The notes: a model not told the origin generated them from the sequence alone. A stretch of DNA of 13,539 nt from Lachnospiraceae bacterium (GCA_017461685.1 JAFTXF010000079.1:1-13539), one strand, 5' to 3'; numbered from the stretch's first letter, positions 1-6,401 are shown. Translations and numbers: made by a program.

Positions 1-251
1 ACATCTTCATACTTGGTAGTAATAGGAAGAGCCCCGGATAATGCATCTGTAAGAATAGAGTCAAGTCCATCTATAATCTGAGTCTTCTCCTCCTCTGTAA
101 CGATTCCCTGCTTACAGAGCATGGTAACATGAGCTTTGCTGCCTGTAACATCCTCTGTGAGCAACTTTTGGTCGAACAAAATGGATGCATTAAAATCATA
201 TACTAACTGGTCTGTTTCCTTGGTAAATCTACCGCCCCACAATTGTGCCAT
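1..251 (-). CDS. argH: Argininosuccinate lyase, N-terminal part (gene runs off the left edge)
   Basis: ArgH cleaves argininosuccinate to arginine and fumarate, the last step of arginine synthesis, in the cytoplasm as a homotetramer. I translated this stretch directly: it begins MAQLWGGRFTKETDQLVYDF and continues through NASILFDQKLLTEDVTGSKA, HVTMLCKQGIVTEEEK and TTKYED. The WGGRF opening, the (S/L)FD-x(n)-D(I/V)-x-GS-x-AH block and the TKYED stretch before the usual (V/I)HM are typical of ArgH. Only about 83 of the family's roughly 460 residues are visible; the fumarase/aspartase signature and catalytic Ser lie outside the window. The ATG at 251-249 is preceded by GGAGGAAG at a normal distance and by a sigma-A-like promoter at 287-315, so this is the first gene of its transcript. 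Identity is quite sure; completeness cannot be judged. Confidence 0.93.
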   Translation of the reverse strand, partial: MAQLWGGRFTKETDQLVYDFNASILFDQKLLTEDVTGSKAHVTMLCKQGIVTEEEKTQIIDGLDSILTDALSGALPITTKYED

Positions 252-286
252 GGAAGCTTCCTCCAAATTTTTTTTATTTTCACACC

Positions 287-315
287 ATATTAACACAAAA
301 TAAAACATATTTCAA
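287..315 (-). promoter_or_regulatory. Candidate sigma-A promoter of argH
   Basis: On the minus strand TTGAAA (315-310) and TAATAT (292-287) are separated by exactly 17 nt, in AT-rich surroundings, about 35 nt before the argH ATG. The match is 5/6 and 4/6 to consensus. An 8-bp inverted repeat (314-321/333-340) touches the -35 box. Confidence 0.55.
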
Positions 316-340
316 GAGATACTTTATGCCTTTATCTCTT
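314..340. repeat. 8-bp perfect inverted repeat at the argH -35 box
   Basis: AAGAGATA at 314-321 is repeated in reverse complement as TATCTCTT at 333-340 with an 11-nt spacer. It sits between the upstream terminator hairpin and the argH -10 box and overlaps the -35 box by two bases. It could be an operator or only a second weak hairpin behind the terminator. It is not a recognisable ArgR box. Confidence 0.4.
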
Positions 341-346
341 TACATC

Positions 347-384
347 AAAAAAGCGATACCCGGAATCTCAAAGCCAGGTATCGC
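347..384 (-). terminator. Intrinsic terminator of the aldose epimerase/ABC transporter unit
   Basis: Reading the minus strand, GCGATACC (384-377) pairs with GGTATCGC (360-353), with a further GG/CC pairing inside the loop, followed at once by TTTTTT (352-347). It lies 16 nt after the permease stop codon, so it closes that transcript and separates it from argH. Confidence 0.88.
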
Positions 385-399
385 CATATTTTATGATAT

Positions 400-1197
400 C
401 TATTTTGCCAAAGTGCCGCTTCGCAAATATATATGCTCTAAATATTGCACGATTTTGTATAAAACCATTGCCAAGAAGCATAAAATGATAATGGAAGTAA
501 GCACCATATCTAACTTAAATACCTGTGTGCCGTAAATAATCAGATACCCCAGGCCTCTTCTGCCGGCAAAAAATTCACCGATAATGACGCCCACCAGGGC
601 CAGACCTATATTGACCTTCATCACACTGATAATATTGGGTACCGCTGCTGGAATTACTACTTTAGTCAAGATATCCAGCCGGTCACCGCCAAGCGTCTGT
701 ATCAGCAATATTTTTTCAGGGTCTGTTTCTCTGAAACCGCTGTACAAATTTATGATACTGCCAAATAAAGCGACTGAAATACCGGCAACGATAATCGTCT
801 TAGTTCCTGTGCCGATCCACACAATAAACAACGGAGCAAGGGCTGATTTAGGCAGCGCATTTAAAACCACCAAAAAAGGCTCCAAAATCCTGGAAAGCGC
901 CAGATAGTACCAAAGCAGCACCGCTATTAAGAAGGATGAAATAAATATAATCACAAAGCTTATGGCAATTTCCAATAAACTGTACCCGATGTGCATCATT
1001 AACTGTTCTCCTAACAGCATCTTTATAAAGCAGCTAACTACAATGCTGGGACTGCAGAAAAAGAAACTGTCAAGCCACTGAAGTCTTGCTGCCGCTTCCC
1101 ACAGAACTAACAGCGATAGAAACAAGCCGGCCTGAGACAAAGCAATCATTCGGTGAAATCTTTTGTGTTTTTTCATAAATTGCTCCTGTCTTGTCAT
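400..1197 (-). CDS. ABC transporter permease, nitrate/sulfonate/taurine (SsuC/TauC) type
   Basis: Membrane subunit of an ABC importer of the BPD_transp_1 superfamily, 265 residues. Hydrophobic segments lie near residues 18-36, 70-100, 105-128, 133-152, 198-218 and 230-250, which suits a six-helix SsuC/TauC permease. The ALAPLFIVWIGTGTK stretch (119-133) and the cytoplasmic EAA-type loop (about 164-190, with TLGGDR and VVIPAAVPNI), where the ATPase docks, are typical of this family. An ATG 33 nt upstream (1230) is in frame, but I chose 1197: it has AAGGAGGAG just before it and overlaps the stop of the ATPase gene as ATGA, the usual sign of translational coupling. The substrate cannot be read from the sequence; relatives carry alkanesulfonates, taurine, nitrate or thiamine precursors. 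No periplasmic-type binding protein gene is in the window. Confidence 0.88.
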   Translation of the reverse strand: MTRQEQFMKKHKRFHRMIALSQAGLFLSLLVLWEAAARLQWLDSFFFCSPSIVVSCFIKMLLGEQLMMHIGYSLLEIAISFVIIFISSFLIAVLLWYYLALSRILEPFLVVLNALPKSALAPLFIVWIGTGTKTIIVAGISVALFGSIINLYSGFRETDPEKILLIQTLGGDRLDILTKVVIPAAVPNIISVMKVNIGLALVGVIIGEFFAGRRGLGYLIIYGTQVFKLDMVLTSIIILCFLAMVLYKIVQYLEHIYLRSGTLAK

Positions 1198-1961
1198 GTC
1201 GTCTCCTCCTTTCCCTTTAAATCCTCCCATATCAGATTAAAATAATCATTAAATTCCGGTGCAGTCCGTGTTGCCAGCACACTTTTATCGGTACAGGTAA
1301 GTTTAATAGGAATTTCGCGGACAACTTTTGCGGGACGGTTACTTAAGACAATAACGCGGTCGCTTAAGCTGATAGCCTCCTGAATATCATGGGTAATCAA
1401 AACAACAGTTTTCACACTGTTTCGAATGATAATCGCAATATCTTCCGACACTTCGATTCTGGTCTGAAAATCCAGAGCACTAAAGGGTTCATCCAATAAA
1501 AATAAATCAGGATTTAAAACCAGTGTACGTATCAGTGCTGCCCTTTGCCGCATACCGCCGGATAATTCATTTGGCTTTTTATTTCTTACTTCCCAGAGAT
1601 TATATTCCTTCATCAAATATTCTGCATAAGCAATCTTATCCTTTGTTTTGCTATGCTGAATTTCCAGTCCCAGCATGCAGTTGGACCAGATCGTTCTCCA
1701 CGGAAATAAATGATCCCTCTGCAGCATATATCCCACTGTGGGTCGACTGTTCTCAGTGCGGAAAATAATACTTCCCTCCTCAGGCTCGAACAGTCCTGAA
1801 ATAAGTGATAAAAGCGTAGATTTACCACAACCGCTTGGACCCACAATTGCTACAAATTCGCCCTCCTCTATCTGAAAAGACAAATTTTGTATTGCCTGCG
1901 TTTCGCCTTTTAAATTGTGGTAAGCAAAGGAAACATTTTCAAAAGAAAGAAAGGGCTTCAT
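1194..1961 (-). CDS. ABC transporter ATP-binding protein, nitrate/sulfonate/taurine (SsuB/TauB) type
   Basis: Cytoplasmic ATPase subunit that powers the permease encoded immediately downstream. All nucleotide-binding motifs are intact: Walker A GPSGCGKST (41-49), Q-loop YMLQRDHLFPW (78-88), signature LSGGMRQR (133-140), Walker B LFLLDEP (153-159) with SALD (161-164), and H-loop THD (190-192). The QRDHLFPW form of the Q-loop is typical of the SsuB/TauB/NrtD group. A longer reading frame would use TTG at 1973, but the ATG at 1961 is preceded by GGAG at proper spacing, and that GGAG lies inside the extra codons, so I take 1961 (255 residues). The stop overlaps the permease start by 4 nt. The gene lies 42 nt behind the aldose epimerase with no terminator between, so all three may share a transcript. 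The substrate is unknown. Confidence 0.9.
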   Translation of the reverse strand: MKPFLSFENVSFAYHNLKGETQAIQNLSFQIEEGEFVAIVGPSGCGKSTLLSLISGLFEPEEGSIIFRTENSRPTVGYMLQRDHLFPWRTIWSNCMLGLEIQHSKTKDKIAYAEYLMKEYNLWEVRNKKPNELSGGMRQRAALIRTLVLNPDLFLLDEPFSALDFQTRIEVSEDIAIIIRNSVKTVVLITHDIQEAISLSDRVIVLSNRPAKVVREIPIKLTCTDKSVLATRTAPEFNDYFNLIWEDLKGKEETT

Positions 1962-2003
1962 AAGTTTCTCCAAATACTTACTTACTTTATTATATGAACC
2001 CTA

Positions 2004-2885
2004 TTATTGAATCGTAACAGTAAACTTTAACGTTTCCTGCCGGCCTGCAGCAACCTTACGAATATCAATTTTCTCTTCAATTTCCTTTCCCAGATATGCG
2101 CAGTCCGGCAAAGTACTCCATGGTTCTAAACAAATATAATTAGTATTAAAATCCAAATATTTCGTCCAAATACCCAGCGTTGGAAAATCTTCAAACGCAA
2201 AGGTAATCTCCCGATTGGATTTTCGGCTCTTAATACGCACTGTACGAACAGGTATATTGTGTATCATCAAAGCATCTTTTTTAAACAAATCCATGTTAAG
2301 CAGCAGTTTACCATCTGCAAGAGGAACCTTATAAGTATCCTTCAAAATCAGAATATTCTCATCCAGACACAACGGATAAATCGCGTCCAGATCGCCGAAA
2401 TCTATATAATAATCCTCCATAACCTCACCCTCTTCCAGGCAAATATTGTATCCGTCATGACCACCCACTTCATAATAAAGTGTTTTACTGTCCTTATTGA
2501 TAAAAGTATGTGCCTTGCTTAAAGAATGCCCCTCCAGAGAATAGCAAATCTGAAGTTCAAAGGCAAAGGGATACATCTTCACCGAAAACTCATTTGGTTT
2601 TAATATAAAAGTAATACTGTCTTTGGTCTGTTTAAGCACTTCAAATTCGCTGTCTCTGCCAAATCCATGCTGAGTGGTCTGATATGCCTGACCTTCAAAA
2701 GTATACTCTCCATCCTTTAATCTGCCGATAATCGGAAATAATAATGGCGCATGCTTACCCCAAACTGTAGGATTTGCCTGCCAAATGTACTCGGTATTGT
2801 CTGCTTTTAATATAAAAGACTGCAGCTCTGCTCCTTTGGAAGCAAAAGTTGCTTTCACAAATTCATTTTCAATAGAATATAACAT
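2004..2885 (-). CDS. Aldose 1-epimerase family protein (LacX/YphB-like)
   Basis: Galactose-mutarotase-fold protein of 293 residues, predicted to interconvert alpha and beta anomers of a sugar in the cytoplasm. Conserved blocks are PLLFPIIGRL (47-56), HGFGRDSEF (73-81, with the sugar-binding His73), GGHDGYN (141-147, second His143) and EPWSTLPD (254-261). Glu254 aligns with the catalytic base of GalM. The sequence and length fit the LacX/YphB branch rather than classical GalM (about 340 residues), and proteins of this branch are mostly uncharacterised. The second His block normally reads close to GGHPAF; here it is GGHDGY, a mild departure. ATG at 2885 is preceded by TGAGG at normal spacing. 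The upstream neighbour is a divergent tRNA gene; downstream is the ABC ATPase. Its actual substrate is not known, and a role linked to the transporter is only suggested by position. Confidence 0.85.
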   Translation of the reverse strand: MLYSIENEFVKATFASKGAELQSFILKADNTEYIWQANPTVWGKHAPLLFPIIGRLKDGEYTFEGQAYQTTQHGFGRDSEFEVLKQTKDSITFILKPNEFSVKMYPFAFELQICYSLEGHSLSKAHTFINKDSKTLYYEVGGHDGYNICLEEGEVMEDYYIDFGDLDAIYPLCLDENILILKDTYKVPLADGKLLLNMDLFKKDALMIHNIPVRTVRIKSRKSNREITFAFEDFPTLGIWTKYLDFNTNYICLEPWSTLPDCAYLGKEIEEKIDIRKVAAGRQETLKFTVTIQ

Positions 2886-2907
2886 GATAATTACCTCAAA
2901 ATAATAC

Positions 2908-2936
2908 TTGCAATTTTTGTAATGTTTGTATATAAT
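2908..2936 (+). promoter_or_regulatory. Sigma-A promoter of the tRNA-Thr gene
   Basis: TTGCAA (2908-2913) and a perfect TATAAT (2931-2936) are separated by 17 nt. The -10 box ends 10 nt before the first base of the mature tRNA, so the 5' leader is only a few nucleotides long. This is the clearest promoter in the window. Confidence 0.85.
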
Positions 2937-2946
2937 AGTTTTGTTC

Positions 2947-3019
2947 GCTTCCGTGGCTCAGTTGGTAGAGCAATTGATTCGTAATCAATAGATCGAGGGT
3001 TCGAGTCCCTTCGGAAGCT
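2947..3019 (+). tRNA. tRNA-Thr, anticodon CGT
   Basis: Full cloverleaf, 73 nt. The acceptor stem GCTTCCG (2947-2953) pairs with CGGAAGC (3012-3018), with discriminator T3019. The D stem is GCTC/GAGC, the anticodon stem ATTGA/TCAAT around loop TTCGTAA (2978-2984), and the T stem GAGGG/CCCTT around TTCGAGT (one G-T pair). The anticodon CGT at 2980-2982 reads the threonine codon ACG. The 3' CCA is not encoded (the next bases are TTA), so it must be added by the nucleotidyltransferase. The gene stands alone, with its own promoter and terminator, and has the opposite orientation to its protein-coding neighbours. Confidence 0.96.
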
Positions 3020-3025
3020 TTATGT

Positions 3026-3057
3026 AAAAGTCCGCATCAGTTCGATGCGGACTTTTT
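3026..3057. terminator. Bidirectional intrinsic terminator between tRNA-Thr and mscS
   Basis: GTCCGCATC (3030-3038) and GATGCGGAC (3044-3052) form a 9-bp GC-rich stem with a 5-nt loop. It is followed on the plus strand by TTTTT (3053-3057) and preceded by AAAA (3026-3029), which reads as TTTT on the minus strand. It ends the tRNA transcript and can also end the convergent mscS transcript, whose stop codon is 9 nt away. Confidence 0.9.
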
Positions 3058-3065
3058 AGCTGAAA

Positions 3066-3953
3066 TTATTTGTCCAACTGCTGTACCTGAACATCCAGCT
3101 TGTTATATGGAATCTCGATATTGTTTGCATCCAGTGTCAGCTTGATATTCTCGGTAATATAGCATTTGGCAGCCCAATACTCTTCTTTCTTTGCCCATAA
3201 ACGTACCGTCAAATCTACACTGCTTGCTCCCAGGTTGCTTACAAATACGTCATAATCCTCATCCTTTAAAACGTACGGACACTCCTCCAACAGGTTCATT
3301 AAAACATTCTTTGCAAGCTTTAAATCCGCAGTGTATGCGATATTGGCAATAACATCCAATCTGCGCTTATCCATTGCAGATACATTTATAATATTGCCAT
3401 TGCTGAGAGAGCCGTTTGGCATCACAATCACACGATTGTCTCCTGTTTTCAGTTTCGTATAAAATAACTGAATCTCGGTAACAGTACCTTCTAAGCCATT
3501 TGCAACGATATAATCGTCAACTCTGAACGGACGAAGCACTAAAATAAGCACACCGCCTGCAAGATTACTTAAAGACCCCTGAAGTGCAAGACCGACTGCG
3601 ACACCGGCAGATGCCACAACCGCTGCAATACTGGTCATCTCCATACCAAAGCAACAGAGAATAATAATAACTAAAACAGCATATAAGCCCAGCTTCACTA
3701 AATTGTCAAGGAATGTGATTACGCCCTTTTCTGCATCGCCTTTTTCTAATATTTTCTTTACAATTTTACGTGATAATTTAATTATCTTGGTACCAATAAA
3801 GAAAATAATCACGATGCCGATCATTTTTAAAACAAACGGTATAACAATCGGTATGATAAAAGTGTTAAGCAAATCATCTAATATAGCCGAAATGACTCCC
3901 TGATCAGTGCTTAATGCATAAATATCTGCGATATCATTCATAATCTTCATCAT
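3066..3953 (-). CDS. mscS: Small-conductance mechanosensitive channel, MscS family
   Basis: Membrane channel that opens on membrane tension and releases solutes during osmotic downshock; the family forms heptamers. The protein has 295 residues, close to E. coli MscS (286). Helices lie near residues 32-58 (TM1), 83-103 (TM2) and 107-140 (TM3). The pore helix contains AGVAVGLALQGSLSNLAGG (116-134), nearly identical to the E. coli Gly/Ala-packed pore. It is followed by the beta-domain blocks RPFRVDDYI (141-149) and VIVMPNGSLSNGNIINVS (175-192). The start is the weak point: ATGs at 3953, 3950 and 3941 are possible and none has a clear ribosome binding site. A GGGAGG lies about 27 nt before the first ATG, too far to serve it directly. 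The gene lies 73 nt behind DUF1015 with no terminator between, so it may be read through from that gene. Confidence 0.93.
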   Translation of the reverse strand: MMKIMNDIADIYALSTDQGVISAILDDLLNTFIIPIVIPFVLKMIGIVIIFFIGTKIIKLSRKIVKKILEKGDAEKGVITFLDNLVKLGLYAVLVIIILCCFGMEMTSIAAVVASAGVAVGLALQGSLSNLAGGVLILVLRPFRVDDYIVANGLEGTVTEIQLFYTKLKTGDNRVIVMPNGSLSNGNIINVSAMDKRRLDVIANIAYTADLKLAKNVLMNLLEECPYVLKDEDYDVFVSNLGASSVDLTVRLWAKKEEYWAAKCYITENIKLTLDANNIEIPYNKLDVQVQQLDK

Positions 3954-4026
3954 GGACTGTTTTACAACAAGTCCCTAATATACCTCCCGTCTTTTCTTTT
4001 AACTGCTCATACATTCAGAACGGCAC

Positions 4027-5268
4027 TTAATCCTTTAACGAGTGAATAAATAAACCGCTTCTGAGCTTCGGCTCAAACCAGGTAGACTTCGGCGGCATCA
4101 AAAGCCCTGCATCTGCAACTGCAAATAACTCCTGAATATCCGTCGGATACATGGCAAAGGCCACCTTCATATCGGAATGAACCCTGCGCTCCAATTCACC
4201 CAGGCCACGAATGCCACCCACAAAATCAATATGCTTATCGGTCTTCGGGTCGGAAATATGCAAAATCGGCTCCAGCACATATTCCTGTAAGATAGACACA
4301 TCCAAATCCCTTACCGGGTCACCGGTATAACAGGTCTCAGGAATCTCAAGTAAGTACCATTTATCGCCTAAATACATGGTAATCTGACCCTTATACACAG
4401 GCTTTACGGCCTTCTCACCAATCGGCGTCACAATGAAAATATTGGAAAGCTTCTGTAAGAATGCTTCCTCATCCAGTCCGCCCAGATTATCAACCACACG
4501 GTTGTAGTCCATAATCATCAGCTCCTCATCCGGGAAAAATACGGACAGGAAATAATTGAACTCTTCACTTCCGTCATAGGAAGTACAATCTTCTCTACGC
4601 TTCAAACCAACCTTTACTGCGGAAGCACAGCGGTGATGACCATCTGCAATATAAATCTCCTGCATACTGCTGAAAGCAGATTCAATCTGCTGCATGTCAG
4701 CCGGCTCGGAAATAACCCAGACCTGATGACCGATTCCGTCCTCGGAAATAAAATCGTAAAGGGCTTCCTGTCCCGTAACCTTTTGAATTACTGTACGAAT
4801 CTCTTCCTTAGCACGGTATGCCAGAAAAATCGGCCCGGTCTGCGCATTGCAGGTATCCACATGGCGGATACGGTCTAATTCCTTATCGGCACGGGTATTC
4901 TCGTGTTTCTTGATAATCTGATTCTGATAGTCATCAATGGATGCCAGACCAACCAAACCGGTCTGACTGCGACCGTTCATCGTCAGCCTGTAAATGTAAT
5001 AACAGTTCGTCTCCTCCTGTACAAAATAGCCCTCCTGTATGCGGGCGTCTAACAGTTCCTTGGCCTTCAAATAAACACGTTCATCATAAGTATCTACACT
5101 GCTGTCAAAAGCAGTCTCTGCCCTGTCAATAGCAAGAAAAGACAGTGGATTGCCTGCTACAACAGAAACCGCCTCTGCCCGATTATACACATCATAAGGC
5201 AAAGCACCGATTTGAGAAGCATATTCCCCGGCAGGTCGGAATGCTTTAAAAGGTTTCACAATAGCCAT
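4027..5268 (-). CDS. DUF1015 family protein of unknown function
   Basis: The 413-residue sequence is recognisable as DUF1015 (COG4198) from its N-terminal IVKPFKAFRP and ALPYDVY blocks, HENTRADKELDRI (122-134), GPIFLAY (145-151), the ADGHHRCASA motif (208-217) and the C-terminal MPPKSTWFEPKLRSGLFIH (391-409). It has no signal peptide or membrane helix, so it should be cytoplasmic. No biochemical function is established to my knowledge. I recall the family as a common neighbour of serA and serC in Clostridia, and here those genes lie 1.5 to 4 kb upstream on the same strand. The DGHHR motif resembles the phosphate-handling motif of the ParB/sulfiredoxin fold, which includes free-serine kinases, but that is a resemblance by eye only. 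AAGGAG at proper spacing supports the ATG at 5268; a promoter candidate lies at 5307-5335. Confidence 0.9.
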   Translation of the reverse strand: MAIVKPFKAFRPAGEYASQIGALPYDVYNRAEAVSVVAGNPLSFLAIDRAETAFDSSVDTYDERVYLKAKELLDARIQEGYFVQEETNCYYIYRLTMNGRSQTGLVGLASIDDYQNQIIKKHENTRADKELDRIRHVDTCNAQTGPIFLAYRAKEEIRTVIQKVTGQEALYDFISEDGIGHQVWVISEPADMQQIESAFSSMQEIYIADGHHRCASAVKVGLKRREDCTSYDGSEEFNYFLSVFFPDEELMIMDYNRVVDNLGGLDEEAFLQKLSNIFIVTPIGEKAVKPVYKGQITMYLGDKWYLLEIPETCYTGDPVRDLDVSILQEYVLEPILHISDPKTDKHIDFVGGIRGLGELERRVHSDMKVAFAMYPTDIQELFAVADAGLLMPPKSTWFEPKLRSGLFIHSLKD

Positions 5269-5306
5269 GGTTCATCTCCTTAAAAGGTTATAAATTCTTT
5301 ATACTT

Positions 5307-5335
5307 ATTCTAGCAAAAACATCTAGTCAACACAA
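5307..5335 (-). promoter_or_regulatory. Candidate promoter of the DUF1015 gene
   Basis: On the minus strand TTGTGT (5335-5330) and TAGAAT (5312-5307) are 17 nt apart. An alternative -35, TTGACT (5330-5325), lies 21 nt before TATAAA, which is too far for a standard promoter. The site overlaps the divergent promoter candidate of the 92-residue gene, so the two may compete or be co-regulated. Confidence 0.4.
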
Positions 5336-5352
5336 GGTAAAAGTGATAAAAT
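5324..5352 (+). promoter_or_regulatory. Candidate promoter of the 92-residue gene
   Basis: TAGTCA (5324-5329, 4/6) and TAAAAT (5347-5352, 5/6) are 17 nt apart, placing transcription start about 50 nt before the ATG at 5411. It overlaps the divergent DUF1015 promoter candidate. Confidence 0.4.
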
Positions 5353-5410
5353 ATATTTAGATTTTTTGTGACGCAACTAATGAAGTATTAAGGAAGAAGG
5401 AGTAAACAGC

Positions 5411-5689
5411 ATGACTGCAAAAGAAATAGAGATTTTAGACCGAATAAATAAATATGCAGAGGAGAAATTAGGCGATATTGACCCTCAGAAAACCCAGGTT
5501 TCCGCTCAGTTAAATATATTAATGCCTAAATTGCAGGAAATCGCAGATGAACTGGGCATCTCCCTGGAGGATATGTTTATCAAATATATGGATTTGCAGA
5601 GTGAAGCCAGCCTGACGAATGAATTGAAGCTTCGGGAGAGCTTTTCCGATTTGGCCAATGACCCGGGAAATCCGTTATTGTTTAGATAG
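5411..5689 (+). CDS. Small conserved-looking protein of unknown function (92 residues)
   Basis: I do not recognise a named family. The protein starts MTAKEIEILDRINKYAEEKL, is acidic and rich in charged residues and Leu, and is predicted mostly helical, with probable helices at about 3-20, 29-47 and 51-70. It has no signal peptide, membrane segment or Cys pair, so it is probably a soluble cytoplasmic protein. The central PKLQEIADELGISLEDMFIKY (about 39-59) has the amphipathic look of a small helical bundle or a DNA- or protein-binding helix pair, but this is not diagnostic. Evidence that it is real: AAGGAG with good spacing before the ATG, a plausible promoter, and it is the only protein gene here on the plus strand that does not shadow another gene. 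Its last 15 nt overlap the end of the convergent cyclo-ligase gene, with no terminator between. Confidence 0.75.
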   Translation: MTAKEIEILDRINKYAEEKLGDIDPQKTQVSAQLNILMPKLQEIADELGISLEDMFIKYMDLQSEASLTNELKLRESFSDLANDPGNPLLFR

Positions 5690-6271
5690 TACAGACTTAT
5701 ATACTGATTTTTCTGTAAAAATCATATCCATCTGTCGGTCCCAGCTTTCTCTTGCAATAGTCGAGGCTTTTTGTACTTCAAATGCTGCTGCCGCTACACA
5801 GGCATTGGTACACTTCGGCAAATATCTGTCATAAAATCCTGCTCCCATTCCCATGCGGTTACAGGCTTCATCAAACACTGTACAAGGACAGATGACCAAA
5901 TCAATCTGCTCCGGCATAATAACGACAGAGCGCTCCCGTATCGGTTCCAAAATTCCGTGAAAACCGCTCTGCCATGCATTTTCATCCTTTGGCAGCAGTG
6001 CAATCATTTCATGCTTGCTGATACATAACGGATAAACCAATTGCTTATCCATGCGCAATGCGATCTCCTCCAGTTTTTTCAAATCTACCTCACCCTTCAC
6101 GGCCCGGTAAAGCATTATAGTATTGGCTTTCCGGAATGCCTCGGATGCACAGATTCTCTCGACTATTTGCAGGGAGAACGCCTCTCTTTCGGAGGTCAGA
6201 AGCATTTTACGCGCTTTTATTTTTTCTGTTCGTAATTCTTTCTTTAATTGCATGGAATTATCTGTCTGCAT
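5675..6271 (-). CDS. 5-formyltetrahydrofolate cyclo-ligase (5,10-methenyl-THF synthetase)
   Basis: This enzyme uses ATP to convert 5-formyl-THF to 5,10-methenyl-THF in the cytoplasm, returning to the one-carbon pool a stable folate made as a side product by serine hydroxymethyltransferase. The 198-residue protein has the family layout: N-terminal KKELRTEKIKARK (10-22), the KGEVDL block (59-64) with substrate-contacting Glu61, and the nucleotide/phosphate loop GMGAGFYDRYL (141-151), equivalent to the usual G-x-GGGYYDRFL. It ends with DRQMDMIFTEK (178-188). The frame is open upstream to 6382, but the ATG at 6271 is preceded by AAGGAG 6 nt away and the family begins here, so I chose 6271. It lies behind serC and serA, a sensible metabolic neighbourhood. 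Its leader holds two overlapping inverted repeats. Its end overlaps the 92-residue gene by 15 nt. Confidence 0.92.
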   Translation of the reverse strand: MQTDNSMQLKKELRTEKIKARKMLLTSEREAFSLQIVERICASEAFRKANTIMLYRAVKGEVDLKKLEEIALRMDKQLVYPLCISKHEMIALLPKDENAWQSGFHGILEPIRERSVVIMPEQIDLVICPCTVFDEACNRMGMGAGFYDRYLPKCTNACVAAAAFEVQKASTIARESWDRQMDMIFTEKSVYKSVLSKQ

Positions 6272-6297
6272 ATCCGCTCCTTCCTCTTTGCAGAAAT

Positions 6298-6355
6298 CTA
6301 GTATATCGGTCCAGTTATTTCGCAACCGATATACTAGTACTCGGTATTTGCGAAA
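6298..6355 (-). promoter_or_regulatory. Pair of mutually exclusive hairpins in the leader of the cyclo-ligase gene
   Basis: Hairpin A is a perfect 12-bp inverted repeat: CTAGTATATCGG (6298-6309) with CCGATATACTAG (6326-6337), 16-nt loop. Hairpin B joins TTTCGCAA (6318-6325) to TTGCGAAA (6348-6355), plus CCGA/TCGG (6326-6329 with 6341-6344) across a 3-nt bulge. The segment 6318-6329 belongs to B and to the loop and one arm of A, so the two cannot coexist. In the minus-strand RNA, B would form first and A second, ending about 15 nt before the AAGGAG. Hairpin A has no U-tract, so it is not a standard terminator. The pairing is seen directly; a regulatory role is inferred. Confidence 0.5.
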
Positions 6356-6401
6356 CTTAGTTGCTGTCGGCTGTTTTTGCAAACGCTTATGCTACAATCA
6401 A

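Noticed and set aside
245..535. Plus-strand open frame of 96 codons over the argH promoter and permease end
   Set aside because: It runs across a promoter, a terminator and the coding end of a well-supported minus-strand gene, has no ribosome binding site and no family resemblance.
5705..5724. Perfect 8-bp inverted repeat TGATTTTT-CTGT-AAAAATCA that might terminate the 92-residue gene
   Set aside because: It lies inside the cyclo-ligase coding region, is nearly all A/T and has no T-run behind it on either strand, so it is not a convincing terminator.
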